Shown: piece by piece, positions 25,699-33,798 of the stretch | Layout of the letters: each line of letters starts with the position of its first letter | Numbering within the stretch: the first letter of the stretch is position 1 | From: CANQBR01 sp964641395 | GTDB lineage: Bacteria; Bacillota; Negativicutes; Acidaminococcales; Acidaminococcaceae | Length of the DNA: 64,000 bases | Assembly: GCA_964641395.1 (NCBI GenBank) | Contig: CAZXKQ010000006.1 | Coordinates: 10,440 to 74,439, forward strand | Direction: 5' to 3' | The notes under the pieces: model-generated | What the model was told of the DNA's origin: nothing | The model's input: only the letters and a program-made list of their open reading frames with translations | Database searches by the model: none | Position numbers and translations under genes: made by a program

Positions 25699-25726
25699 CC
25701 CGCCCGCCGGCTAGGCGGGCGGGTTT
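25699..25726 (+). terminator. Terminator after hppA
   Basis: A perfect 10-bp stem CCCGCCCGCC/GGCGGGCGGG with a 5-nt loop, followed by a short T stretch. The next 230 bp up to 25956 hold no gene; a TATAAT at 25886-25891 is a likely -10 for the following gene. Confidence 0.85.
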
Positions 25727-25956
25727 GTATTATAGGGTTCAAGGGCAGCAGGGTCTCCCTGGCGGCAGGAGAGGGGCCTGTTTCAGGGGCGGCGGCCTCA
25801 GCTTTGGCTGCTGCAGGCTGAGAAAAAACTTTCCCCGGCGGGTCTATTTAGAGGGGGCAGGCTATTTTTTTACGATATCTTGTGGTATAATAAAAAACGG
25901 TATAGATAAAAATTCCCTGGGCCCTGTCCGTGCAGGGGGGATAGGAGGTAGTCGAA

Positions 25957-26898
25957 ATGTATAAAAAAATGGCCAGTCTGGCCCTGGCAGCGCTTTTTTC
26001 TTTCACTGTGGCCGCTCCGGCCTGGGCTGCTGAGGATGATGCTCCCGCTGCGGACAAGATGGCTGCTATGGAGAAGCTGCTCTACGGTACGGAGCAGACC
26101 GGCTCCCTGTTGCAGCGCATCGACAGCCTGGAAGACGATGTGTACGGCGCTGCTACCGGCAACGCCATTCTGGACAGGATTGATAACCTTAGTGACTACT
26201 TGCAAGGGGGGCCGGAGCGGGCCGATGCCAGCTTCAGCACCCGTTTAAACGTGGTTGAGTGGCGGTTGAGCAACACCCAGGGCAGCGGTTCCGCTAAGAG
26301 CCGGGTAGAAGAGTTAGAGAAGCTGGTAGACGGCACCACCAAGACCGGCGCCCTCAGCGCCCGCCTAGACGAGCTGCTCAAGCTGGCCTCCTTCGAGAAC
26401 GCCCTGGTGCCGGTGCAGAAGGTGACCCTGCCCCTTAACACCGTCATCAAGATCGAGTTTACCGAGGGTCTCTCCACCCGCCAGAGCCGGGCCGGGGATC
26501 CGGTGAAGTTCAAGGCCGCCGACAACTACTACGCCAACGAAGTACTGGTTATCCCCAAGGGGGCCAACGGCCTAGGCACTATTAAGAAGGTGGTGCAGCC
26601 GGGCATCTTCGGCAAGGACGGCCGCATCGACATCGAGTTCAGCCACATCAAGGGCATTGACGGCACCGATATACCCGTCACCATGGGGGATCTAGCCAAG
26701 CAGCAGGCTATGAGCATAGCCGGGGCGGCCGGGGCCACCATCGGCGGCATGGTCATCCTGGGACCCATCGGCGCCGTAGGGGGAGCCTTTGTGAAGGGGG
26801 CGCCGGCCATTATCAACGTAGGCAACGCCACCTTCGTGCAGACCTCTGCTGATACGGATCTCCAAGGAGTGGTGTGCGAGGTGGAGAGCGCCAGCTAG
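25957..26898 (+). CDS. Exported repeat protein of unknown function
   Basis: A 313-residue protein with a clear cleavable signal peptide (MYKKMASLALAALFSFTVAA, cut near PAWAAEDD). The next 120 residues hold three related modules of the type (L)xxG...TG.(L/I)..R(I/L)D.L: YGTEQTGSLLQRIDSLE, YGAATGNAILDRIDNL and DGTTKTGALSARLDEL. The C-terminal half begins around VQKVTLPLNTVIKIEF, looks beta-rich, and includes a Gly/Ala-rich stretch (IAGAAGATIGGMVILG) that could insert in or lie on a membrane. I do not recognise a function. An envelope role is inferred from the signal peptide and modules. It is monocistronic with its own terminator. Confidence 0.85.
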   Translation: MYKKMASLALAALFSFTVAAPAWAAEDDAPAADKMAAMEKLLYGTEQTGSLLQRIDSLEDDVYGAATGNAILDRIDNLSDYLQGGPERADASFSTRLNVVEWRLSNTQGSGSAKSRVEELEKLVDGTTKTGALSARLDELLKLASFENALVPVQKVTLPLNTVIKIEFTEGLSTRQSRAGDPVKFKAADNYYANEVLVIPKGANGLGTIKKVVQPGIFGKDGRIDIEFSHIKGIDGTDIPVTMGDLAKQQAMSIAGAAGATIGGMVILGPIGAVGGAFVKGAPAIINVGNATFVQTSADTDLQGVVCEVESAS

Positions 26899-26938
26899 GC
26901 CTTAGTTCCTGACTGTTTATGACGCCTTGTCCGAGGCT

Positions 26939-26968
26939 GCCCTGCCGGGCAGCTGGGCAGGGCGTTTT
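26939..26968 (+). terminator. Terminator after the exported repeat protein
   Basis: GCCCTGCC (26939-26946) pairs with GGCAGGGC (26956-26963), followed by GTTTT. Confidence 0.85.
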
Positions 26969-27129
26969 CTGTACTTAAAGTTGCTTTAGCCGTCAGCAGG
27001 CGATGGGGCCTGGCTGGCGGTTTTTTGCTGGGGGAAAAGAGGCTCGCTCCTTCTGACAACAGATGCAAACTACATTTATAGTATGAACCATCAAGAGGGG
27101 AGGAGACGGGGTTTGAGGCGGAGGGGAGA

Positions 27130-27560
27130 GGGGGCGCTCCCGGTTCGTTTTGGCCCAGTGCGTGAATTCCGCACCATTATCCATTTGGATGATCTGCGAA
27201 CAGTAGCCGAAGCGCTTGATAGCCCTAGTGAAGAAGTCTTCGCTTGAATAGCTGCTTTGCTCCATTTAGTGGTAGATGAAGCGTTCCCGGGAAGCCTCGT
27301 CAATTATGGCGTACCGGTAGAACTTCTGGAGGATCTGGCCAATCAGCAGGATGTGAGGCCGTACAGTACGTCCATCTGCCATTTTAGGCGTATCATAGAA
27401 CTTAGACTTTTAGGCCTTTTCTTAACGGAAACTTTTTTTAATACGAGACGGCGGCTGATTCGGTAGAAGGAGCGGGGTTGCGGGAATGACCCTTGAACTT
27501 TTTCAGTTTCCTGTAGGGCTCGCAATTGAAGCTTCCAGGGTTCCTGCACAGGTAGTTCTT
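27130..27560 (-). pseudogene. Decayed DDE transposase (integrase-core, IS3/IS481-like)
   Basis: On the minus strand one frame contains KWQMDVLYG (first Asp of a DDE core). After a frameshift comes KFYRYAIIDEASRERFIYH, then a TAA stop at 27268-27266, then SSEDFFTRAIKRFGYCSQI and MDNGAEF (second Asp). The last acidic residue is missing. Fragments further upstream (27561-27660) may also derive from the element. No inverted repeats were found. The whole gene-free interval 26969-28016 is more AT-rich than its surroundings and, apart from this remnant, holds nothing I can identify. Confidence 0.75.
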
Positions 27561-28016
27561 CATAAAACAGAGCTTTTCCTAGGTATACGGCTTAGGATGA
27601 GGGGTTTGTCACGGAGAGATTTTATTGTACCATCTAACCTCTTGTTTCAGCGCATAAGGGAGGATTTAGAAATATGGCAGTGCCTGATGATGAAGGCGAT
27701 GCTGACGCCGGAGCGGTACAGATGGACGGCGTGGTATATAGTTTTTAATTCATGTAGCAAATATCGTTGTGAATGTAGAATACTATTCATGACGGTTGAG
27801 GCTCCTCCTATGGAAGTTTTGTGTGTTAATTAACATTCTGTAGGACTCAACGTCTTTGTATAGTGGGGAGTGTCACATTAATTGTAACTCTACACAGTGC
27901 TTGGGGGGAACTTTGCCCCCGGCCTTGCCTGATTGAGGATTTTATTGTATTATTGTATCATGGCAAATGATAAGCAGAAGCGCGGCGTAACAGCGCGCTA
28001 ACTCAGGAGGCAGAGC

Positions 28017-29009
28017 ATGAAAGCAAAGTATGGCCCCAGTCTCTTCCTAGCCCTGGCCTTGGCGCTCCTCAGCCTGGCCACCGCCTGGGCCGCCCCCTTG
28101 GATTACAGCCAGCCCGGCAATTGGGCCTGGGCGGAACAGGCCCAGCAAAAAGAAAGGCCTGCCGATGTCTTCCTCATCGCCCCTACGGTGGCCGGAGGGG
28201 GACAGGCTGTGGAAGGGAACGCAGACGTACAAGACGAGGCTTGGCGCCAGGCGGTACAGGGAGCCCTGGCCGGCCAGCTGGGCCTCTACCAGCAGGTGGC
28301 GGCCTGCTTCGCCCCCTACTACCAACAGGCCGCCCCCAGCGCCTACCGCCTGCCGGAAAAGCAGCGGGAGCGGTGTCTGGAGCTGGCCTACGGGGATGTG
28401 AAGGCGGCCCTTACCTACTACCTGGCCCAGAACCCCCAACGCCCCTTCATCCTGGCCGGTGCCGGCCAAGGAGGGGAGCTGGTGCTGCGCCTCCTGAAGG
28501 ATAGGAGCATAGGCAAGAATAAAAAACTGCGGCAGCGGCTCATCGCCGCCTATGCCAGCGGTTGCACCTTGACGGCCAAAGAGTTGAAGGCCCACGCCGG
28601 CCTGAAGCTGGCAACAGGGGAGCTGGACAACGACTGCCTCATCCTCTTCACCAGCGAAGCCCCGGCCGTAGAAGAGTCGCCCCTGCTGCCCAAGGGGATC
28701 CGCACCCTGGCCGTCAACCCTCTGAACTGGCAGAAGGACGGCACCCCTGCCACCAGGCAGCAGAACCTGGGAGCCTGCATCTTCGACCAACAGGGGAAGC
28801 TGCTGCGGGAGGAGGCCCATTTCTCCGGCGGCTACTTGGACAGGGAACGGGGCACCCTGAAGCTGCCCTACGTAGATCCAGCCGAGTACAAGTCCTCCTA
28901 CCCTGCCGGGGTCTATGCGGCCTATGATTGGCAGTTCTGCTACCGCAACCTGCAAAAGAACGTCAAGGACCGCACTACGGCCTATTTGGAGCGGCAGAAG
29001 CGGCCTTGA
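28017..29009 (+). CDS. Exported DUF3089-family protein, nucleophile apparently lost
   Basis: A 330-residue protein with a signal peptide (SLFLALALALLSLATAWA). The body matches the DUF3089 alpha/beta-hydrolase family: ADVFLIAPTV, a Y-QQ-AAP region, AYGDVKAALTYYL and RPFILAG. In the family the elbow is GHSQG; here it is GAGQG, with Gly at residue 150 where the nucleophilic Ser should be. It may be a non-catalytic relative. The end overlaps the convergent tcdA gene by 35 bp. An aggagg site supports the ATG at 28017. Confidence 0.75.
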   Translation: MKAKYGPSLFLALALALLSLATAWAAPLDYSQPGNWAWAEQAQQKERPADVFLIAPTVAGGGQAVEGNADVQDEAWRQAVQGALAGQLGLYQQVAACFAPYYQQAAPSAYRLPEKQRERCLELAYGDVKAALTYYLAQNPQRPFILAGAGQGGELVLRLLKDRSIGKNKKLRQRLIAAYASGCTLTAKELKAHAGLKLATGELDNDCLILFTSEAPAVEESPLLPKGIRTLAVNPLNWQKDGTPATRQQNLGACIFDQQGKLLREEAHFSGGYLDRERGTLKLPYVDPAEYKSSYPAGVYAAYDWQFCYRNLQKNVKDRTTAYLERQKRP

Positions 29010-29706
29010 GCAGGTCCTGCACCACCTGGGAGGCCAGCAGGAGCCCTGCCGCAGCCGGCACAAAGGGAGAGCTGCCTACCACAGGCTGGGCGGCATCCTG
29101 GGCAGGGCAGTCGGCCGCCGGCTTCAGGGGAGGCTCCTGGGAGTAGACCACCTTCAGCCTCGCTACCCCGGCCCGGCGCAGCCGGCCCCGCAGGGCCCTG
29201 GCCAGGGGGCAGACGCTGGTGGCGTAGATGTCTGCCACCTCCAGGCGGGCAGGATCCAGCTTGTTGCCAGTGCCCAGACAGCTGATGACAGGCACCTGGG
29301 CGGCCTGGGCCGCCAGGGCGATGGCCAGCTTGGCCGCCACCGTGTCCACTGCGTCCACAACATAAGTAAAGGCGCTGAAGTCTACCTCCTGGCAGCCAGG
29401 CAGGTAGAAACAGCGCTTTTCTATTACCTTTAGGGCGGGATTGATGTCTAAGAGCCTGGCCTTGGCCACTTCCGTCTTGTAGCGGCCCAGGGTGCTGTGG
29501 AGGGCCACTAACTGCCGGTTCAGGTTGCTCGGGGCCACCACGTCTGGGTCGATCAGGGTGAGGCAGCCGAGGCCGCTGCGGGCCAGGGCCTCGGCACAGT
29601 GGCCGCCCACCCCTCCCAGCCCGAAGAGGGCCACATGGCAGGTGGCCAGATAGGCCAGGGCGGCAGGGCCGATGAGCCGCTGCCATCTTTCTGTAGCGCT
29701 TTCCAT
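28975..29706 (-). CDS. tcdA: tRNA threonylcarbamoyladenosine dehydratase (ThiF/E1-like)
   Basis: A 243-residue member of the HesA/MoeB/ThiF superfamily closest in layout to TcdA (YgdL), which cyclises t6A37 of tRNAs with ATP. It shows the nucleotide-binding GLGGVGGHCAEALARSG, the LIDPDVV and NLNRQ motifs, and VVDAVDTVAAK. ATG at 29706 follows a gagagg site at 5 nt; a GTG two codons upstream is less likely. It begins 9 bp after the ychF stop, so the two are probably one transcript. Confidence 0.85.
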   Translation of the reverse strand: MESATERWQRLIGPAALAYLATCHVALFGLGGVGGHCAEALARSGLGCLTLIDPDVVAPSNLNRQLVALHSTLGRYKTEVAKARLLDINPALKVIEKRCFYLPGCQEVDFSAFTYVVDAVDTVAAKLAIALAAQAAQVPVISCLGTGNKLDPARLEVADIYATSVCPLARALRGRLRRAGVARLKVVYSQEPPLKPAADCPAQDAAQPVVGSSPFVPAAAGLLLASQVVQDLLKAASAAPNRP

Positions 29707-29715
29707 AGCCACCTC

Positions 29716-30822
29716 TCACACGTTGAAACGGAACTCCACCACGTCCCCGTCCTGCATCACGTAGTCCTTGCCCTCTAAGCGCACCAGGCCCCTGTCCCGG
29801 GCGGCGGCCTTGCTGCCGCAGTCTACCAGGTCCTGGTAGGAGACGATCTCCGCCCGGATGAAGCCCCGCTCAAAGTCGCTGTGGATCTTGCCTGCCGCCT
29901 GGGGCGCCTTGGTGCCTATCTTGATGGTCCAGGCCCGGGACTCCAGCTCCCCTGCAGTGAGGAAGGTCATCAGGCCCAACAGTTTGAAGCCCGCCTTGAT
30001 CAACCGCTGCAACCCGGGCTCCTCCAGGCCGGCCATGGCCAGGAATTCCGCCGCTTCCTCCCCCTCTAGTTCGGCTATTTCGCTTTCCAGCTTGGCGCTG
30101 ATCACCACCACCTGGGCCCCTTCCTGGGCCGCATAGCGGCTGACCTGCCCTACATAGGGGTTGGCCTCAGAGGCGGCCGCCTCCCCCTCGGCTACATTGG
30201 CCACGTAGAGTACCGGCTTCTTAGTCAGCAGGTGCAGCTCGGCCAGCAGGTCCTCTTCCTCTGGGGTGAGGGAGAGGCGGCGGGCAGGCTGGGCCTCCCC
30301 TAAGGCCGCCTGCACCCTTGCCAGCAGGGCCTGCTCCAGCTTCACCTTCTTGTCCCCGGCCTTGGCCAGCTTCACCAACCGTTCCTGCCGCTTTTCCACC
30401 GTCTCCAGATCGGCGAGGCAGAGCTCGGTGTTGATAATCTCTATGTCCCGCAGGGGATCGATGCTGCCCTCCACATGGGTGACGTGGCTGTCTTCAAAGC
30501 AGCGCACCACGTTGGCCACGGCATCCACTTCCCGGATATGGGCTAAAAACTTATTGCCCAGGCCCTCCCCCTGGGAGGCTCCCTTCACCAGGCCGGCGAT
30601 GTCTACGAAGCGCATGGCGGCTGGGACGATGCGGCGGGACTTGAACATGCGGCTGAGGACCGTCAGGCGTTCGTCCGGCACGTCCACCACCCCTACGTTA
30701 GGCTCGATGGTGCAGAAGGGGTAGTTGGCGGCCTCCGCCCCCGCCTTGGTTATGGCGTTAAAGAGGGTGCTCTTGCCTACGTTAGGCAGGCCCACGATGC
30801 CCAGTTCTAGATTAGTGCTCAT
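29716..30822 (-). CDS. ychF: Ribosome-binding ATPase YchF/EngD
   Basis: A 368-residue Obg-related ATPase of normal length. It has GLPNVGKSTLFNA (P-loop), the FVDIAGLVKGASQGEG switch region and a C-terminal TGS domain ending DVVEFRFNV. Family members prefer ATP over GTP and bind ribosomes. The ATG at 30822 has aaggagag. The start overlaps the end of the patatin gene by 11 bp. Confidence 0.96.
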   Translation of the reverse strand: MSTNLELGIVGLPNVGKSTLFNAITKAGAEAANYPFCTIEPNVGVVDVPDERLTVLSRMFKSRRIVPAAMRFVDIAGLVKGASQGEGLGNKFLAHIREVDAVANVVRCFEDSHVTHVEGSIDPLRDIEIINTELCLADLETVEKRQERLVKLAKAGDKKVKLEQALLARVQAALGEAQPARRLSLTPEEEDLLAELHLLTKKPVLYVANVAEGEAAASEANPYVGQVSRYAAQEGAQVVVISAKLESEIAELEGEEAAEFLAMAGLEEPGLQRLIKAGFKLLGLMTFLTAGELESRAWTIKIGTKAPQAAGKIHSDFERGFIRAEIVSYQDLVDCGSKAAARDRGLVRLEGKDYVMQDGDVVEFRFNV

Positions 30823-31678
30823 TATTCTCTCCTTTGCCTGCGGCCAGCCACTGCTTCAAGGCGGGCAGGCAGGCCCTGCCCTCTGCCAGGCCCAGGTCAT
30901 AGATAGCCTGTATCTTCTTAGGGTCGGATTCTAGGCGGCTGATGGCGAGGGGGACGGAGGGCCTGATCAAGAAGACCCGGCCGGCCGCCTCCTCCTCTTC
31001 CAGATATTCTACCGTATGGTTATACATATTGTGCCGGTTATGGAGGGCCTTGATGAAGGCGGTACGGCGGGGATAGAAGAGGTAGGGCAGGAGGTAGTTC
31101 TCCGGCTTTTTGCGAAACTCCTTGTGGCGGGTGAGGATGACCACGTTCCGCTCCAGGCCCTGGGCCAGGGCCCCATAGATGGGTATGCTCTCCACCACGC
31201 CTCCGTCCAAAAGCTCCAACTGCTGGTACTTGATCGCCTGGGTCAGGTAGGGCAGGGAGGCGCTGGCCCGCAGCAGGTCCACCTCTCCCTGCATATCCCG
31301 GATGCGGAAGTATTCCGGCTTGGCTGTGGCCAGGTTGGTGCAGACTACGTAGAAGGCCATGGGAGAGGCGGCGGCAACCTCATAGTCGTAGGGCAGCAAT
31401 TCTTCCGGCACCCGGTGGTAGGCGAAGTCCGCATCCACGAAGTCCCCGTGCTTCACCCAGTTCCCCAGGCTCATAAAGCGGGAATCATGGGCAAAGCGCA
31501 GGTACAGCTTCAGGCTGCGCCCCTTCTGTTGGCTCAGGTAGGAAGCACCCTGGGTGGCGCCGGCAGAAACGCCGATGACGCCGTCGAAGAAGATGCCCTC
31601 GTCAATGAAAAGATCCAGCACTGCCGCCTGGAAGACGGCCCGCATGCCGCCTCCTTCTAAAACCAAGCCTGTTGCCAT
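30812..31678 (-). CDS. Patatin-like phospholipase (YjjU type)
   Basis: A 288-residue patatin-fold serine hydrolase. The oxyanion loop is GGGMRA, the nucleophile elbow is GVSAGA, and the catalytic Asp lies in DGGVVESIPI. The C-terminal part contains the DUF6363-like region with a conserved YNHTVEYLEE stretch. It should hydrolyse acyl lipids in the cytosol or at the membrane. ATG at 31678 (MATGLVLEGGG) is chosen over an upstream extension because it gives the family start and has a gagg site. Confidence 0.9.
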   Translation of the reverse strand: MATGLVLEGGGMRAVFQAAVLDLFIDEGIFFDGVIGVSAGATQGASYLSQQKGRSLKLYLRFAHDSRFMSLGNWVKHGDFVDADFAYHRVPEELLPYDYEVAAASPMAFYVVCTNLATAKPEYFRIRDMQGEVDLLRASASLPYLTQAIKYQQLELLDGGVVESIPIYGALAQGLERNVVILTRHKEFRKKPENYLLPYLFYPRRTAFIKALHNRHNMYNHTVEYLEEEEAAGRVFLIRPSVPLAISRLESDPKKIQAIYDLGLAEGRACLPALKQWLAAGKGENNEH

Positions 31679-31833
31679 GTCCCGGTCCTCTTTCTCCTGG
31701 TAGCCTAGGCAAGAAATATATGTAGCAGCCAAAGAGTATTGCCCTAACTGGTGCCAGCCTTCCGCTACGGTACCGTATAATAGGGCTTAGCAGTTAGTCC
31801 TGCCGCTAAGGCGATGACAAGGCTATTTTAGCA

Positions 31834-31873
31834 TAAAAAAAGGCGGAGCGCTACCTAGTGGCAGCCTCCGCCT
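31834..31873 (-). terminator. Terminator after the thioredoxin gene
   Basis: AGGCGGAG (31841-31848) and CTCCGCCT (31866-31873) pair; on the minus strand the stem is followed by a T-run of about 7. Confidence 0.88.
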
Positions 31874-31889
31874 GAAAATTTTACCTAGG

Positions 31890-32195
31890 TCACTCCAGCA
31901 TGTCCGCCAACTCTCCCGCGCTGTGCAGGCCCACGGTGGACTTCACCACCTTGCCCCTGCGGAACAATAGCAGTGTAGGGATGCTGGTGATGTTGAAGCG
32001 CTCCGCCAAGGCCGGACAGGCATCTATATCCACCGTCGCTACCCTGACGGCCGGGTGCGCCTCTGCCACCTGGGCCAGGATGGGGGCCTGCCTCCGGCAG
32101 GGTTCGCACCAGGAGGCGCCAAAGTCCACCAGGACGGTGTCCTGGGCTTCTAGCACCTGGCTGTTGAAAGTCCTGTCGCTGAGCTGGATGATCAT
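31890..32195 (-). CDS. Thioredoxin
   Basis: A 101-residue thioredoxin fold, a small dithiol reductase. The active site is WCEPC in place of the usual WCGPC. The conserved VDFGASWC, VDIDACP and SIPTLLLFRRG (cis-Pro) elements are present. ATG at 32195 (MIIQLSDRTF) follows a strong ggaggag. It is monocistronic with its own terminator. The Gly-to-Glu change in the active site may shift the redox potential. Confidence 0.93.
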   Translation of the reverse strand: MIIQLSDRTFNSQVLEAQDTVLVDFGASWCEPCRRQAPILAQVAEAHPAVRVATVDIDACPALAERFNITSIPTLLLFRRGKVVKSTVGLHSAGELADMLE

Positions 32196-32240
32196 AGAAA
32201 CTCCTCCGCCTCTCTCTTCCCTTCGACAAGCTCCTTCTGG

Positions 32241-32287
32241 CAAAAAAGCCCCAACTAAAATAGCCCCTTTTAAGTTGGCGGTTTTTT
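32241..32287. other. Hairpin with T-runs on both sides in a divergent promoter region
   Basis: CCAACT (32251-32256) and AGTTGG (32273-32278), with AAAA/TTTT continuing the stem, is flanked by an A-run (32242-32247) and a T-run (32282-32288). It would read as a terminator on either strand. On the minus strand it lies in the thioredoxin leader. No other gene-like sequence is seen between 32196 and 32392. Confidence 0.5.
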
Positions 32288-32345
32288 TGGTAGAATAAGG
32301 TTGCCGCCTACATTATAGCCGAAGCCCTCAGGGGCATTTGTAAAT

Positions 32346-32377
32346 ATTTAGTGACAAGGCAGTGAACATTTAGTGAC
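32346..32377. repeat. Three 11-bp-phased AGTGA repeats
   Basis: AGTGAC at 32350, AGTGAA at 32361 and AGTGAC at 32372 are spaced exactly 11 bp; the outer two extend to identical 10-mers ATTTAGTGAC. They lie immediately upstream of the exonuclease gene on one helix face. Confidence 0.55.
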
Positions 32378-32392
32378 CGAGGAGTTGACGGT

Positions 32393-33091
32393 GTGAAGTA
32401 TATTTTTGTCGACCTGGAAATGAACCCAGTATCCCGCAGGCAGCGGGAGGCCCGCAAGACCTGCCATAACGAAGTCATAGAGATAGGCGCGGTGGCCCTT
32501 GACGCTGACTTTAAAGAGATAGATAGCTTTAAGCTCTTAGTTAAGCCCCAGTTCAGCCAGGAGGTCTACCGCCGCTATGCCATACTTACCGGCATCACCA
32601 CGGACATGCTGGTGAACGCCGTCCACTTCCCAGAGGCCCTGGCGGCCTTCCTGGCCTGGTGCGGGGAGGATTACACCGTCTACTCCTGGAGCGATAACGA
32701 CCTAAGCCAGCTCCAGGGGGAGGCCGTCCTGAAGAAGGTGCCTGAGTCCCCGGCCCTCACCTATCTGTTCAGCCACTGGCAGGACTTCCAGCGGGAGTTT
32801 TGCCACTTGTTGAACCTGAATAGGCAGCTGGCCCTGGAAAAGGCCCTGGACAGCGTAGGCATCACCTTTGCCGGCCAGGCCCATGACGCCCTGTGGGATG
32901 CCCGCAACACTGCGGAGCTGTACCGTCTGAGCAGGGATGAGGCCCTCTTCAAGGAACTGGTGGCCACCGTAGCCCAGGCCAAGGAGGCGGCCCAGCTGGC
33001 CCCGGCCACCTTTGCCTTGAGCGGCGAGGCCCTGGCTAAGCTGGCGGCCCTGAAGGACGAGCAGGAAAGGGAGGCAGGGCAGGAGCCATGA
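32393..33091 (+). CDS. DEDDh-type 3'-5' exonuclease
   Basis: A 232-residue RNase T/ERI1-like exonuclease. Metal-binding residues are visible: FVDLEM (D, E), WSDND (D) and HDALWDARNT (His and D). NEVIEIGAVAL is the usual second strand. Substrate (RNA or DNA) is not determined. The start is GTG at 32393 with gaggag at 8 nt. It overlaps the next gene by 4 bp (ATGA), so it is coupled to the DUF554 membrane protein. Confidence 0.88.
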   Translation: MKYIFVDLEMNPVSRRQREARKTCHNEVIEIGAVALDADFKEIDSFKLLVKPQFSQEVYRRYAILTGITTDMLVNAVHFPEALAAFLAWCGEDYTVYSWSDNDLSQLQGEAVLKKVPESPALTYLFSHWQDFQREFCHLLNLNRQLALEKALDSVGITFAGQAHDALWDARNTAELYRLSRDEALFKELVATVAQAKEAAQLAPATFALSGEALAKLAALKDEQEREAGQEP

Positions 33092-33777
33092 TAGGAACCT
33101 TGGTCAACGTAGGCACCATAGTGTGCGGCTCCCTGCTGGGGGGCAGCCTGAACAAGGGGGTGCCTCCCCGTTATAAGACCGCCCTCTTCGACGGGCTGGG
33201 CCTGGCCACGGTGGCCTTGGGGGCCAACGCCTTCGTCACTAATGCGGGAAAGTGCCGCTATCCGGTGCTCTTCATCGCCGCCCTAGCCTTGGGCAGTGTC
33301 ATCGGCACCGCCCTGGACCTAGACGGCCGCTTCCAGCGGGCCCTGGCCCGCCTGCGCCCTGCCGGGGGCCGAGGGGGCCTGGCGGAGGGCCTGTCCACCG
33401 CCATCATGCTGTTCTGCATCGGCACCCTGAGCATCCTAGGGCCGGTGGAGAGCCGGCTCAACGGCAATCACACCTACCTTTTCACCAACGCCACCTTAGA
33501 CTTCGTCTCCAGCATAATTTTAAGCGCCGCCTACGGCCGGGGCATAGCCCTGGCCGCCGCCGTGCTGTTCTGCTGGCAGGGAAGTATCTACGCCTTCGCC
33601 GGCCTCATCGCCCCCTACATGACCCCGGCCCTGCTAGGGGAGGTTTCCGTGCTGGGAGGCATCTTCTTGATCAGTTCCGGCTTGAACATCTTGCAGATCA
33701 GGGACTGCAAAACCTTGAACATGCTGCCGGCCCTGCTGTTGCCCCCTCTGTGGTACGCCCTGGCGGCCCTGTTCTGA
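33088..33777 (+). CDS. DUF554 membrane protein (YdfK-like)
   Basis: A 229-residue protein with about six to seven hydrophobic segments. It opens with the family-typical MIGTLVNVGTIVCGSLLG and carries FCIGTLSILGPVE and LTHATLD-like TNATLDFVSSII. DUF554 members are inner-membrane proteins of unknown function, probably transporters. It overlaps the exonuclease gene by 4 bp and is followed after 21 bp by a membrane ferredoxin. Confidence 0.88.
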   Translation: MIGTLVNVGTIVCGSLLGGSLNKGVPPRYKTALFDGLGLATVALGANAFVTNAGKCRYPVLFIAALALGSVIGTALDLDGRFQRALARLRPAGGRGGLAEGLSTAIMLFCIGTLSILGPVESRLNGNHTYLFTNATLDFVSSIILSAAYGRGIALAAAVLFCWQGSIYAFAGLIAPYMTPALLGEVSVLGGIFLISSGLNILQIRDCKTLNMLPALLLPPLWYALAALF

Positions 33778-33798
33778 GCCGTTCCGGGGAAGGGAGGA

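Noticed and set aside
27486..27833. Plus-strand open frame in the transposase remnant region
   Set aside because: No ribosome site, no similarity and it crosses minus-strand transposase fragments, so it is chance reading of decayed DNA.
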